Source: an uncultured Dorea sp. (GTDB lineage Bacteria; Bacillota; Clostridia; Lachnospirales; Lachnospiraceae). Taken from it: DNA of 64,000 nucleotides. The DNA lies in NCBI GenBank assembly GCA_910578495.1, contig CAJTRE010000010.1, positions 1 to 64,000 on the forward strand. Reading direction: 5' to 3'. The notes below the pieces were generated by a model, which did no database searches, was not told the DNA's origin, and saw nothing but the letters and a program-made list of their open reading frames with translations. This document shows, one piece after another, positions 37,986-46,641 of this stretch (within the stretch, counting starts at the first letter, position 1; the number at the start of each line of letters is the position of its first letter). The translations under genes and the position numbers were made by a program.

Positions 37986-39296
37986 ATGGCTAAATTAAAA
38001 GTAGTTCATTACATCAATCAGTTCTTTGCACAGATTGGTGGAGAAGAAAAAGCAGATTATCCGGTAGAGCTTCGCGCAGGCGAGGTTGTGGGACCGGGAC
38101 TTGCATTAACAACAAACTTTAAAGACGAAGCAGAGATTGTTGCAACAATCATCTGTGGAGACTCTTATTTCAATGAGAATCTGGAGAGCGCAAAAGCAGA
38201 AATCCTTGCTATGGTAAAAGAGCAGGCTCCGGATGTATTTATCGCAGGACCGGCATTTAACGCAGGTCGTTATGGTGTTGCTTGTGGTACAATCGCAGCA
38301 GCAGTTCAGGAAGAACTTGGAATCCCATCTCTGACTGGTATGTACGTAGAGAACCCGGGTGCTGATATGTTCAAGAATCAGGTATACATGATTTCTACAA
38401 AGAACAGTGCCGCAGGTATGAGAGATGCTGTTACTAAGATGGCACCTTTAGCTGTCAAACTTGGTAAGGGAGAGGCAATCGGAGCTTCTGCAGAAGAAGG
38501 ATATATGCCAAACGGCGTTCGTGTAAACTTCTTCGAGAAAGAGAGAGGATCTCAGAGAGCTGTTAATATGCTTCTTAAAAAATTAGCAGACAAACCATTC
38601 GTAACAGAGTTCCCAATGCCAGACTTTGACAGAGTTGAGCCTAATCCGGCAGTGAAAGATCTCGCTCATGCTAAGATCGCCTTAGTAACTTCCGGTGGTA
38701 TCGTTCCAAAGGGAAATCCGGACCACATTGAGAGTTCAAGCGCTTCTCACTATGGTGAGTATGATATTGCAGGCGTTATGGATCTTACAGAAGAGACATA
38801 TGAGACTGCACATGGTGGATACGATCCGGTATATGCTAACGAAGACTCTGACCGCGTACTTCCGGTTGACGTTCTTCGTGATATGGAAAAAGAAGGAATT
38901 ATTGGTGAGTTACATCACTTATTCTATACAACAACAGGTAACGGTACAGCCGTAGCATCTTCTAAGGCATTTGCTGCTGAGTTCTCTGCAAAACTGAAAG
39001 CAGACGGAGTAGACGCAGTAATCCTCACCTCTACTTGAGGTACCTGTACTCGTTGCGGTGCAACGATGGTTAAGGAAGTAGAAAGAGCAGGGATCCCTGT
39101 AGTACACGTATGTACAGTAACACCAATCTCTATGACAGTTGGTGCTAACAGAATCGTTCCGGCTATCGCTATTCCACATCCTCTTGGAAATCCGGCTCTT
39201 GATCCGGCAGAGGAGAAAGAACTTCGTCGTAAGATTGTTGAGAAAGCTTTAAATGCTTTAACAACAGAGGTTGACGGACAGACTATCTTTGAGTAA
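37986..39296 (+). CDS. grdB: Glycine reductase component B gamma subunit, selenoprotein
   Basis: A 436-residue selenoprotein. The frame is open from ATG 37986 to TAA 39294-39296 except for one TGA at codon 351 (39036-39038), read as selenocysteine. The surrounding residues are LTSTUGTCTRCGATMVKE, a UxxCxxC motif. The family selenocysteine attacks the glycine-pyruvoyl adduct and passes the carboxymethyl group to protein A. A hairpin 11 bases downstream acts as SECIS candidate. The ATG follows GGGAGGA. Without recoding it would be seen as a 350-residue protein plus a fragment. Confidence 0.95.
39036..39038 (+). other. Selenocysteine UGA codon of grdB (residue 351)
   Basis: In-frame TGA flanked by conserved coding sequence on both sides; about 85 further codons continue in the same frame to a normal TAA. 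Confidence 0.95.
39050..39066 (+). promoter_or_regulatory. Candidate bacterial SECIS hairpin of grdB
   Basis: TCGTTGC and GCAACGA form a perfect 7-bp stem with a GGT loop. It starts 11 bases after the UGA, the usual place for SelB-binding hairpins in bacteria. Confidence 0.75.
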
Positions 39297-39335
39297 AAAG
39301 TGAGAATACTTAATTGCAAAGGAGACATTACAGAC

Positions 39336-40280
39336 ATGAGTAAGATTTATGATGTTGTCATCCTGGGTGCAGGTCCTGCTGGTTTAGCGGCAGGACTGTA
39401 CGCAGGCAGAAGCCGTCTTTCTGTACTGATCATTGAAAAAGGTCAGGATGGCGGACAGATTGCTATCACAGATGAGATTGAGAACTATCCTGGACAGAAT
39501 GTAGAGGGTGAGTCCGGACCATCTCTGATTGCAAGAATGACTGCGCAGGCAGAGAAATTTGGTGCAGAGCGCGTATCTGATACAATTACAGAGGTTTCCC
39601 TTGAGGGAGATATTAAAGTGTTAAAGAGCGCAAATGCTGAGTACCAGGGAAGAAACGTTATCATTGCAACAGGCGCACACTCCAGACCGATTGGATGTAA
39701 GGGTGAAGCTGAGTACACAGGTAAGGGTGTTTCTTACTGTGCTACATGTGATGCTAACTTCTTCGAAGATTTTGAAGTGTTCGTAGTAGGCGGCGGCGAT
39801 TCTGCTGTTGAGGAAGCTATGTATCTTACAAAATTCGCAAGAAAAGTTACGATTATTCACAGACGTGATGAGCTTCGTGCGGCAAAATCTATTCAGGAGA
39901 AAGCATTCAAAAACGAGAAGATTGAATTTATGTGGGATTCTGTAGTAGAGGAAGTTGGCGGAGACGACATCCTTCAGTGGATGAAAGTGAAAAACGTTAA
40001 GACTGGTGAAGTTACTACTGTTGAAGCTGATGAAGAAGATGGAATGTTTGGTGTGTTTGGATTTATCGGAACTATTCCAAATTCTAAAGTATTTGAGGGA
40101 ATCATCGACATGGATGAGCGTGGATACATCAAGGCTGATGAAGATATGCATACAAACATCCCAGGCGTATATGCGGCAGGAGATGTTCGTATCAAGAGTT
40201 TAAGACAGGTTGTAACAGCAGCCGCTGACGGAGCAATCGCAGCAATCCAAGTAGAAAGAAGCATGTCTGACTACTTTTAA
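39336..40280 (+). CDS. trxB: Thioredoxin reductase of the glycine reductase system
   Basis: A 314-residue FAD and NAD(P)H disulfide reductase. The FAD loop is GAGPAGLAAGLYAGRS, the redox-active pair is CATC (about 133-136) and the nucleotide loop is VGGGDSAVEEAMYL. GVYAAGDVR near the C-terminus binds flavin. The ATG at 39336 follows AAAGGAG; an in-frame start at 39300 has no site. Within the grd operon, it should reduce TrxA, which then restores protein A after each reductive turn. Confidence 0.95.
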   Translation: MSKIYDVVILGAGPAGLAAGLYAGRSRLSVLIIEKGQDGGQIAITDEIENYPGQNVEGESGPSLIARMTAQAEKFGAERVSDTITEVSLEGDIKVLKSANAEYQGRNVIIATGAHSRPIGCKGEAEYTGKGVSYCATCDANFFEDFEVFVVGGGDSAVEEAMYLTKFARKVTIIHRRDELRAAKSIQEKAFKNEKIEFMWDSVVEEVGGDDILQWMKVKNVKTGEVTTVEADEEDGMFGVFGFIGTIPNSKVFEGIIDMDERGYIKADEDMHTNIPGVYAAGDVRIKSLRQVVTAAADGAIAAIQVERSMSDYF

Positions 40281-40408
40281 GCACAGCACAGTCTACAGAA
40301 AAACATAAGCGACGTGTATACACGTAAGCAGATGTTTTTCTGTAGACTGGAATTGGGCGAATAGCCCAAGAACGAGGTCACGAAGTGACGATCTTGAGTT
40401 GGCTGTGC
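40281..40408. repeat. Branched hairpin element between trxB and trxA
   Basis: Outer arms GCACAGC (40281-40287) and GCTGTGC (40402-40408) enclose three hairpins. The first is a perfect 17-bp stem (40290-40306 with 40332-40348) that also contains the palindrome CGTGTATACACG. The others are TTGGGC/GCCCAA (40353-40369) and GGTCAC/GTGAC (40377-40389). It has no coding potential. It could be a structured leader, an RNA-processing site or a repeat element inserted in the operon. Confidence 0.7.
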
Positions 40409-40457
40409 GAGAGAGGTACAGCGATGGCAGAACATATATATTAAGGAGGAGATTCCA

Positions 40458-40775
40458 ATGTTAGATTTAGATAAGAACACATTTGGGCCAGAGGTATTAG
40501 AAGCTGAAGGCTATGTATTCGTAGATTTTTATGGAGATGGCTGTGTACCATGTCAGGCTTTAATGCCAAAGGTACACGAGTTCGCTGATACATATGGAGA
40601 TAAGTTGAAATTTACATCTCTGAACACAACAAAGGCTCGTCGTCTTGCAATTGCACAGAAAGTTTTAGGACTTCCTGTAATGGCTATTTATAAAGGTGGC
40701 GAGAAAGTAGAAGAACTTGTAAAAGACGACTGTACACCAGAGTCTATCGAGGCGATGATTAAGAAATACATCTAA
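40458..40775 (+). CDS. trxA: Thioredoxin of the glycine reductase system
   Basis: A 105-residue thioredoxin. The active site is GCVPC (Cys residues about 29 and 32) in place of the usual WCGPC, the variant known from glycine-reductase-linked thioredoxins. The cis-proline motif is GLPVMAIYKGG. A strong AAGGAGGAG site precedes the ATG. It carries electrons from TrxB to protein A. The gap before it contains the branched hairpin element, which may separate its expression from trxB. Confidence 0.94.
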   Translation: MLDLDKNTFGPEVLEAEGYVFVDFYGDGCVPCQALMPKVHEFADTYGDKLKFTSLNTTKARRLAIAQKVLGLPVMAIYKGGEKVEELVKDDCTPESIEAMIKKYI

Positions 40776-40844
40776 TTGGATGTTTTCTTGAATCATAGAA
40801 AAAAACTTTATTTTGTATTTTAACAGAAAGGAGAAAGCATAATT

Positions 40845-41306
40845 ATGGCTATTTTAGAAGGCAAAAAAGCAATAATTATCGGAGACCGTGATGGAATTCC
40901 GGGACCAGCTATCGCTGAATGTGTTCAGACTGCTGGTGCAGAGGTTGTATTTTCATCAACGGAGTGTTTCGTCTGAACGAGCGCAGGCGCAATGGATCTG
41001 GAGAACCAGAAAAGAGTAAAAGATTTCGCAGAGGAGTATGGTGCAGAGAACTTAGTAGTAGTTCTTGGCGCTGCTGAGGGCGAGGCTGCAGGACTTGCAG
41101 CTGAGACTGTAACCTTAGGCGATCCTACTTTTGCAGGTCCATTGACAGGAGTCCAGCTTGGACTCGCGGTATATCACGTATGTGAGCCAGAGGTCAAAGG
41201 TGAGTTTGATGAGGCAGTTTATGATGAACAGGTTGGTATGATGGAAATGGTTCTTGATGTTGATGACATCGTTTCCGAGATGGAAGCTATCAGAGAGCAG
41301 GTTTAA
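40845..41306 (+). CDS. grdA: Glycine reductase selenoprotein A
   Basis: A 153-residue selenoprotein. The frame runs from ATG 40845 to TAA 41304-41306 with one TGA at codon 44 (40974-40976). The residues around it are [16 protein letters not shown], matching the family's CFVUTAAGAMD with Ser for the first Ala. Protein A takes the carboxymethyl group on selenocysteine and delivers it to protein C as a ketene equivalent, while its cysteine forms a mixed selenide-sulfide reduced by thioredoxin. AAGGAG lies 11 bases upstream. Conventional gene calling would report only residues 50-153 from an internal ATG. Confidence 0.96.
40974..40976 (+). other. Selenocysteine UGA codon of grdA (residue 44)
   Basis: In-frame TGA at the family position 44. 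Downstream, GCGC-AG-GCGC (40981-40990) and TCTGG/CCAGA (40997-41010) can pair, but neither is a clear SECIS by eye. Confidence 0.95.
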
Positions 41307-41328
41307 TCTAATCATACTATTTTAAGAA

Positions 41329-41377
41329 GAGGGGAAGTCCCAATGTGTTCCCGCATAGAGGGATACTTCCTCTTTTT
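41329..41377 (+). terminator. Hairpin with T-tract between grdA and grdC
   Basis: GAGGGGAAGTCCC pairs with GGGATACTTCCTC (one mismatch), followed by TTTTT. Inside the operon it probably gives partial termination, so that grdA is made in excess of grdCD. Confidence 0.75.
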
Positions 41378-41398
41378 GTTAAAAACTTAAATTTCCGG

Positions 41399-41440
41399 GA
41401 CATTTATTCACGCCTTCTATATTTACTTGTGAAAAATGTC
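41399..41440 (+). repeat. Second hairpin in the grdA-grdC gap
   Basis: GACATTTATTCAC pairs with GTGAAAAATGTC across a 17-base loop, ending about 38 bases before the grdC start. No T-tract follows. It may protect the 5' end of a processed grdCD message. Confidence 0.5.
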
Positions 41441-41477
41441 AGCTTTATGAAAAGTTAAAGAAAGGTGGTAAAAACCA

Positions 41478-43016
41478 ATGAACAGTGTAATTAAAGGTGC
41501 AAGTTATGTACTGGCACATACACCACAGATGGTGGTATATAATGGAACAACACAGACAACAGAGAGAATTGTTAATCCGGAGTCTGAATACTTAAAAGAG
41601 TTAGAAAGTCATCTTCGTTCTTATGAAGATTGTGTAAATTACTGGCCAAACCAGGTATATATTGGAAATGCTACTCCTGAGGATCTTGTAAAAGTAGAGT
41701 TCCCATACTATGACAAGGTAAAAGAAGGAGCAGACAGATACGGAAAATATGGTGAGATCATGCCGGAAGAGGAGTTTATTCTTCTTGTTCAGGCTTGTGA
41801 CCAGTTTGAAGTAGTTCTGCTTGACAAAGATTTTGTTGCTGCTCACAAAGAGGCATTTGCAGCTGATCCGATCATTACAGAAGACATTGTAGCAAGAGTA
41901 GTTGAAGGTGTTGAGCTTGCTGCTATTGAGGCTGCTGTAAAAGAGGAGCACGCAGAGGGACTCTATGTTGCAGGCAAATTAGTCGGCTGTGTAAAAAGAG
42001 CACATGATATTGATGTGAACTTATCTGCACACGTTATGCACGAGAACTTAATGAGTAAAGCATCCAGTGTTCTTGCATTATTATATGGTGTTAAGAATGC
42101 AGGAATTAGTAAAGACGACGTAGAGTATGTGATCGACTGTGCTGAGGAAGCATGTGGTGATATGAATCAGCGTGGAGGCGGTAACTTCGCAAAAGCCGCT
42201 GCAGAGATTGCAGATCTTAAAAATGCAACAGGTTCTGATGCGCGTGGTTTCTGTGCAGGTCCGTCTCACGCACTTATCGAAGCTGCTGCTTTAGTAAAAT
42301 CAGGCGCTTATAAGTGTGTAGCTGTAACAGCCGGTGGATGTACAGCGAAACTTGGTATGAACGGTAAAGACCATGTGAAGAAAGGTCTTCCAATTTTAGA
42401 GGACTGTCTGGCAGGATTCTGTGTAATTCTTTCAGAGAATGACGGCGAAAACCCGGAGATCAACCTTGATATTCTCGGACGTCATACAGTAGGAACAGGA
42501 AGCGCTCCACAGAATGTTATCGGAAGCCTTGTAGCTGATCCACTTGAGAAAGTTGGAATGAAGATCACAGATATTGACAAATACTCTCCAGAGATGCAGA
42601 ATCCGGATATTACAAAACCGGCAGGAGCAGGAGATGTTCCGATGGCTAACTACAAGATGATTGCAGCTTTGGCAGTTAAAAAAGGCGAGATCGACAGAAA
42701 AGAAATCGCTGGATTTGCTGAGAAACATGGTCTTACAGGATGGGCTCCAACACAGGGACATATCCCGTCAGGAGTACCGTACATCGGATTTGCAAGAGAG
42801 GATATTCTTGCAGGAAATATTAAGAAAGCAATGATCGTAGGTAAAGGAAGTCTTTTCCTTGGACGTATGACAAACCTTTTCGATGGTGTGTCTTTCGTAA
42901 TTCAGGCAAATACAAAGGCAGAAGCAGAGGCGGCTGCAGGTGTATCTGAGGAGGAAGTAAAAGGACTGATCGCAAAGGCTATGAAAGATTTCGCTGCTTC
43001 CCTGATAGCAGAGTAA
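41478..43016 (+). CDS. grdC: Glycine reductase component C, beta subunit
   Basis: A 512-residue subunit of protein C, which turns the carboxymethyl-selenoether of protein A into acetyl phosphate. It is related to ketoacyl-ACP synthase III/thiolase folds. Visible family stretches include GASYVLAHTPQMVVYNGTT at the start, GFCAGPSHALIEAAALVKSG, VTAGGCTAKLGMNGKDH and GHIPSGVPYIGFAR. The start follows AAGGTGG. It is followed by grdD with a gap of 12 bases. Acetyl phosphate gives one ATP by acetate kinase, which is not encoded here. Confidence 0.94.
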   Translation: MNSVIKGASYVLAHTPQMVVYNGTTQTTERIVNPESEYLKELESHLRSYEDCVNYWPNQVYIGNATPEDLVKVEFPYYDKVKEGADRYGKYGEIMPEEEFILLVQACDQFEVVLLDKDFVAAHKEAFAADPIITEDIVARVVEGVELAAIEAAVKEEHAEGLYVAGKLVGCVKRAHDIDVNLSAHVMHENLMSKASSVLALLYGVKNAGISKDDVEYVIDCAEEACGDMNQRGGGNFAKAAAEIADLKNATGSDARGFCAGPSHALIEAAALVKSGAYKCVAVTAGGCTAKLGMNGKDHVKKGLPILEDCLAGFCVILSENDGENPEINLDILGRHTVGTGSAPQNVIGSLVADPLEKVGMKITDIDKYSPEMQNPDITKPAGAGDVPMANYKMIAALAVKKGEIDRKEIAGFAEKHGLTGWAPTQGHIPSGVPYIGFAREDILAGNIKKAMIVGKGSLFLGRMTNLFDGVSFVIQANTKAEAEAAAGVSEEEVKGLIAKAMKDFAASLIAE

Positions 43017-43028
43017 GGGGTGTTAAAA

Positions 43029-44183
43029 ATGGCAAATAATATTGAAAAGATGATTGCCGATACCTTTATGGAGATGGCACAGGGACTTGAGACGGGAAGC
43101 TTCGGAAAAAGACCTAAAGTTGCGCTCACCGGTATGGGCAGTGAGCATGGAGAAGAAAACTCCATGGCAGCGGCAGTAGCGGCTGCAAAAGACGGCATCG
43201 ATGTATATTATATCGGTACTTTAGAGGCAGAGGGTGTTACAACTATCAAAGTGGCTAACGATGAGGAAGGTCACGACAAGATGGAAGAAATGCTTGCAAA
43301 TAAAGAGATTGACGCGGCAGTAACTATGCACTTCCCATTCCCAATCGGAGTATCTACCGTAGGACGCTGTGTAACACCGGCGCAGGGAAAAGAGATGTAC
43401 ATTGCAAATACAACAGGTACATCCAGTACAGACCGTATCGAAGGCATGATCAAAAATGCAATCTACGGAATCATTACTGCAAAAGCATGCGGCAATGCGA
43501 ACCCGACAGTAGGTATCCTGAACGTTGACGGTGCTCGTCAGACAGAGAAAGCTTTAAAACAGCTTCAGGAACAGGGATATGATATTGCATTTGCAGAGTC
43601 CGGAAGAGCAGACGGCGGATGCGTGATGAGAGGCAACGATGTTCTTCAGGCATCACCGGACATTATGGTAACAGATTCTTTGACCGGAAATATTTTGGTT
43701 AAAATGTTATCTTCTGCAAACACAGGTGGAAGTTTTGAGGCCACAGGCTACGGCTATGGACCTGGAATCGGCGAGGGATATGAGCAGTTAGTTATGATCG
43801 TTTCTCGTGCATCCGGAGCTCCGGTTATCGCAAATGCAATCCGTTACGCGGCACAACTCGTAAGAGGTAAAGTGTTCGAGGTAGCAAAGACTGAGTTTGC
43901 TGCAGTTAAGAAAGCAGGTTTGGCCGAGATTTTAGCAGGTGTAAAAGCATCTTCCAAACCGGCAGCGGCAGAGGAAGAAGTAAAAGAGCCTCCGAAGGAG
44001 ATTGTAACTGCACAGATTCCTGGAATCGAAGTTATGGATCTTGAGGACGCTGTAAAAGCTCTTTGGAAGATTAACATTTATGCTGAGAGTGGAATGGGCT
44101 GTACAGGTCCTATCGTTCGTGTATCTGACGCAAATCTTGCAAAAGCAGAGGAAGAGCTTAAAAAAGCCGGATATATCGGCTAA
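43029..44183 (+). CDS. grdD: Glycine reductase component C, alpha subunit
   Basis: A 384-residue subunit of protein C with a PlsX-like phosphotransacylase fold. GMGSEHGEENSMAAAVAAA lies near the N-terminus, and MVTDSLTGNILVKMLSS and GYGPGIGEGYEQLVMIVSR in the middle. The cysteine reported to carry the acetyl group in the family is matched by Cys358 in SGMGCTGPIVRVS. The ATG at 43029 is chosen over TTG 43020; AAGGGG overlaps the grdC stop. It is the last gene of the operon and ends at a strong terminator. Confidence 0.94.
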   Translation: MANNIEKMIADTFMEMAQGLETGSFGKRPKVALTGMGSEHGEENSMAAAVAAAKDGIDVYYIGTLEAEGVTTIKVANDEEGHDKMEEMLANKEIDAAVTMHFPFPIGVSTVGRCVTPAQGKEMYIANTTGTSSTDRIEGMIKNAIYGIITAKACGNANPTVGILNVDGARQTEKALKQLQEQGYDIAFAESGRADGGCVMRGNDVLQASPDIMVTDSLTGNILVKMLSSANTGGSFEATGYGYGPGIGEGYEQLVMIVSRASGAPVIANAIRYAAQLVRGKVFEVAKTEFAAVKKAGLAEILAGVKASSKPAAAEEEVKEPPKEIVTAQIPGIEVMDLEDAVKALWKINIYAESGMGCTGPIVRVSDANLAKAEEELKKAGYIG

Positions 44184-44216
44184 TCGCACGATAAGAATGA
44201 TTTGAAAATAATAACG

Positions 44217-44255
44217 AAGTGGCATTTTGGATAAGTTCCGAAATGCCACTTTTAT
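44217..44255 (+). terminator. Terminator of the glycine reductase operon
   Basis: AAGTGGCATTT and AAATGCCACTT are perfect 11-bp arms around a 13-base loop, followed by TTATTT. Confidence 0.88.
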
Positions 44256-44296
44256 TTCCGTTTTTCCATTTTATAATAAATACGGGGTGGAAAAAT

Positions 44297-45343
44297 ATGG
44301 AAATAGTCTTAAAATCAGTTGTTCATGAAATACATTTTGGTACGTGGGGAAAGAAGGCGTTGGCATGTGGTTATATTGTGGTATTTATCCTTGGCTTGTG
44401 TAAGATTGGAATGAGTCAGAAGATTGTGTATCCAGAGGCGGATACATACGTAGAAAAGGGACTTGTGAAAGCGGCAGGGTACGGAGAAATGCGAAATCCT
44501 GCCGCTCGTTTTTTGAAGCAGTCAGATAGTCTGATAGAGCAGCTAATGGAGCAAACGGAAGTTTTGGGAAAGACGGAAGTATTTCCCGATTCCGGCGGAA
44601 TTTCCAATGGTTCGACAGACGAAAGGAACGATATGTCGACAGGACAAGAATCTTTTAAAACTTCTGTAAAAAGGACTGTAAATGAGGAGATGACAGATAG
44701 TATAAAGTCAGAGATTCCGAAAGTATTGGAAACAGATGTGGTAAAGCAGGAGATTCCGGAAGTGCCGGCGGAGACACCGGTGAAAGAGCCGGAGGAACTG
44801 ACGTCTCAGTCAGTGTGGAAAGTGACTCTGGATGGAAACGGCGGAACTATAACGCAGTCTGAATATAAATTTGAGACGCCGGTATTTGTAGCGGCTGATT
44901 TTGCGGAACCCAAAAGGCTTGGAAAAGAATTTACCGGATGGTACGAGGATAAGGCTTGTACCCAGTGTTTTAAAAGTGCTTCTGAAGAAAGGAAAGAGCT
45001 GACATTGTATGCGGGATGGAAAGAATTTGACGGATTTGTCTCTAATGAGAAAGGATATATTACAGAGTGTATTGCTGCGTCCTTTGACGCGGAAGATGGT
45101 TTTTTGGTGCTTCCTGCCCACGAGAGCTGTATCGGAATGGAAGCCGGTGCATTGAGAAATGTGAAAGAATCTGTTATGGAAGTTTATATTCCGTCTAATA
45201 TTCAATATATTGCGCCGGGCACATTTGCCGATCTTCCCTGTCTGATGTTTATCGAAGCGGCGTCTGATAATCCGTTTTATTACAGCAAAGACGGAGCTCT
45301 CTATGAAAAGGACGGGACGCTTGTGGCTGTTCCGAAAGAATAA
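44297..45343 (+). CDS. Membrane-anchored surface protein with InlB-type repeat
   Basis: A 348-residue protein with an N-terminal membrane segment (about 20-40, LACGYIVVFILGLCKIG) and the rest outside the cell. Residues about 65-185 are a low-complexity stalk rich in Glu, Thr, Pro and Val. One InlB/Flg_new-type beta-grasp repeat follows (about 192-245, with GKEFTGWYEDKACTQCF and LTLYAGW). The last 100 residues resemble the end of a BspA-like leucine-rich unit (VYIPSNIQYIAPGTF). GGGGTGG precedes ATG 44297. Function unknown; such modules often mediate surface contacts. Confidence 0.72.
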   Translation: MEIVLKSVVHEIHFGTWGKKALACGYIVVFILGLCKIGMSQKIVYPEADTYVEKGLVKAAGYGEMRNPAARFLKQSDSLIEQLMEQTEVLGKTEVFPDSGGISNGSTDERNDMSTGQESFKTSVKRTVNEEMTDSIKSEIPKVLETDVVKQEIPEVPAETPVKEPEELTSQSVWKVTLDGNGGTITQSEYKFETPVFVAADFAEPKRLGKEFTGWYEDKACTQCFKSASEERKELTLYAGWKEFDGFVSNEKGYITECIAASFDAEDGFLVLPAHESCIGMEAGALRNVKESVMEVYIPSNIQYIAPGTFADLPCLMFIEAASDNPFYYSKDGALYEKDGTLVAVPKE

Positions 45344-45346
45344 TAT

Positions 45347-45375
45347 TTGAATATTTAAAAGTGTGGTGCTATAAT
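45347..45375 (+). promoter_or_regulatory. Promoter of the GNAT-ThrE operon
   Basis: TTGAAT (45347-45352), a 17-base spacer and a perfect TATAAT (45370-45375), 31 bases before the start codon. Confidence 0.75.
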
Positions 45376-45405
45376 AAGTTGGATTAAAGATGTAGGGAGA
45401 CGTCT

Positions 45406-46641
45406 ATGAAGATTCAACAGGTGACGGAAGACAAAAAAAAATATCTGGATCTTTTGCTGCTGGCAGATCCCCAGGAGGACATGATCGACAAGTATCTGGA
45501 TGAAAGTACGTTGTTTGTACTTAGTGAGGATGAGATTGTCAAGACGGTATGTGCGGTTGTGATGCTGAAAAACGGGCAGTGTGAGATTAAGAATATAGCA
45601 ACTATGCCGGAAGAACAGGGAAAAGGCTATGGGAAATACATGATTGATTATGTCTGTGAGCATTTTAGTGAAAGATGTCAGATGATGTATGTAGGTACCG
45701 GGAATAGCAGGAAGACAATTGAATTCTATGAAAAATGCAGGTTTGTAAATTCTCATATTGTAGAGAATTTTTTTACAGACAACTATAAAGAGCCGATTTA
45801 TGAGGATGGGATTCTTTTGACAGATATGATCTACCTGAGACGCCCGCTTTACGCACAGATTGATGTGAAACGGGTAGTTAATCTGGCGCTTGAAGCTGGA
45901 CGGATTCTTTTGAAAAACGGTGGAGAGATTTTTCGTGTAGATGAGACTATGACTCGTATTTGCAACCGTTTTCATGTAGATAAAGTAGATACGTTTATGT
46001 TAAGTCATGGGATATTTATCAGTGCCCAGCATGGGGATGAAGAAGTATACACGAAAGTAAAGCATGTCCCATTGTCCGGCTCTAATTTGGAAATCGTAGC
46101 TGAAGTCAACGACTTGTCCAGAGAAATATCTTCAGGAAAAGTTACGCTTGAAGAGGCAGAAAAGAAGCTGAAAGAGATTGAACGAATGCCGGGGGCAGGA
46201 TACTGGCAGAAGATTCTGGGAGCAGGTCTTGGAAGCGGATGTTTCGGCTATCTGCTATGCGGTGCGGGGAGAGAAAGTATTCTTGCCTTTTTTATCGGAT
46301 GTCTGTTATATATGTGGGTTCTTGCGGCGAACAAACATAAGGTATCCAAGATCGTAACCAATATGGTCGGCGGCGTGATTATCAGCAGTCTTGCGATTTT
46401 GGCAAATTATATATCCGTAATGGAGCCTTTACAGATAGACGGAATCATTATCGGAGGAATCATGCCGCTCATTCCGGGAGTGGCGTTTGTCAGTGCCATA
46501 AGAGAGATTGCAGACAGTGATTTCTTGTCCGGGACTGTGCGTATGATCGATGCATTGCTTGTGTTTGTATATATTGCCATCGGAGTGGGAATATCTCTCA
46601 GTGTGTATCGAACTCTTTCGGGAGGAGGGCTTGGATTATGA
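45406..46641 (+). CDS. GNAT acetyltransferase fused to ThrE-type exporter subunit
   Basis: A 411-residue two-part protein. Residues 1-145 are a GNAT acetyltransferase with the acetyl-CoA motif IATMPEEQGKGYGKYM (about 65-80). Residues 150-411 match the threonine/serine exporter ThrE N-terminal family (DUF1212): a cytoplasmic part with NLALEAGRILLKNGGEIFRV and VDTFMLSHGIFIS, then about five membrane segments. The frame is continuous with no stop or frameshift at the join. ThrE-2-type partner follows with an ATGA overlap. It may couple acetylation to amino acid export; the link is inferred. Confidence 0.85.
   Translation: MKIQQVTEDKKKYLDLLLLADPQEDMIDKYLDESTLFVLSEDEIVKTVCAVVMLKNGQCEIKNIATMPEEQGKGYGKYMIDYVCEHFSERCQMMYVGTGNSRKTIEFYEKCRFVNSHIVENFFTDNYKEPIYEDGILLTDMIYLRRPLYAQIDVKRVVNLALEAGRILLKNGGEIFRVDETMTRICNRFHVDKVDTFMLSHGIFISAQHGDEEVYTKVKHVPLSGSNLEIVAEVNDLSREISSGKVTLEEAEKKLKEIERMPGAGYWQKILGAGLGSGCFGYLLCGAGRESILAFFIGCLLYMWVLAANKHKVSKIVTNMVGGVIISSLAILANYISVMEPLQIDGIIIGGIMPLIPGVAFVSAIREIADSDFLSGTVRMIDALLVFVYIAIGVGISLSVYRTLSGGGLGL

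Noticed and set aside
37986..39296. A broken or frameshifted grdB gene
   Set aside because: The TGA is at the known selenocysteine position, the frame continues to a normal stop and a hairpin follows, so recoding explains it.
40845..41306. A grdA pseudogene or a shorter gene starting at the internal ATG 40992
   Set aside because: The region before the TGA encodes a conserved GrdA N-terminus with its own ribosome site, and the TGA is at selenocysteine position 44.
45820..45860. A missed stop codon or frameshift at the GNAT-ThrE junction
   Set aside because: The reading frame is continuous with no ribosome site or start codon suited to a separate ThrE gene at the join, so a fusion is the simpler reading.
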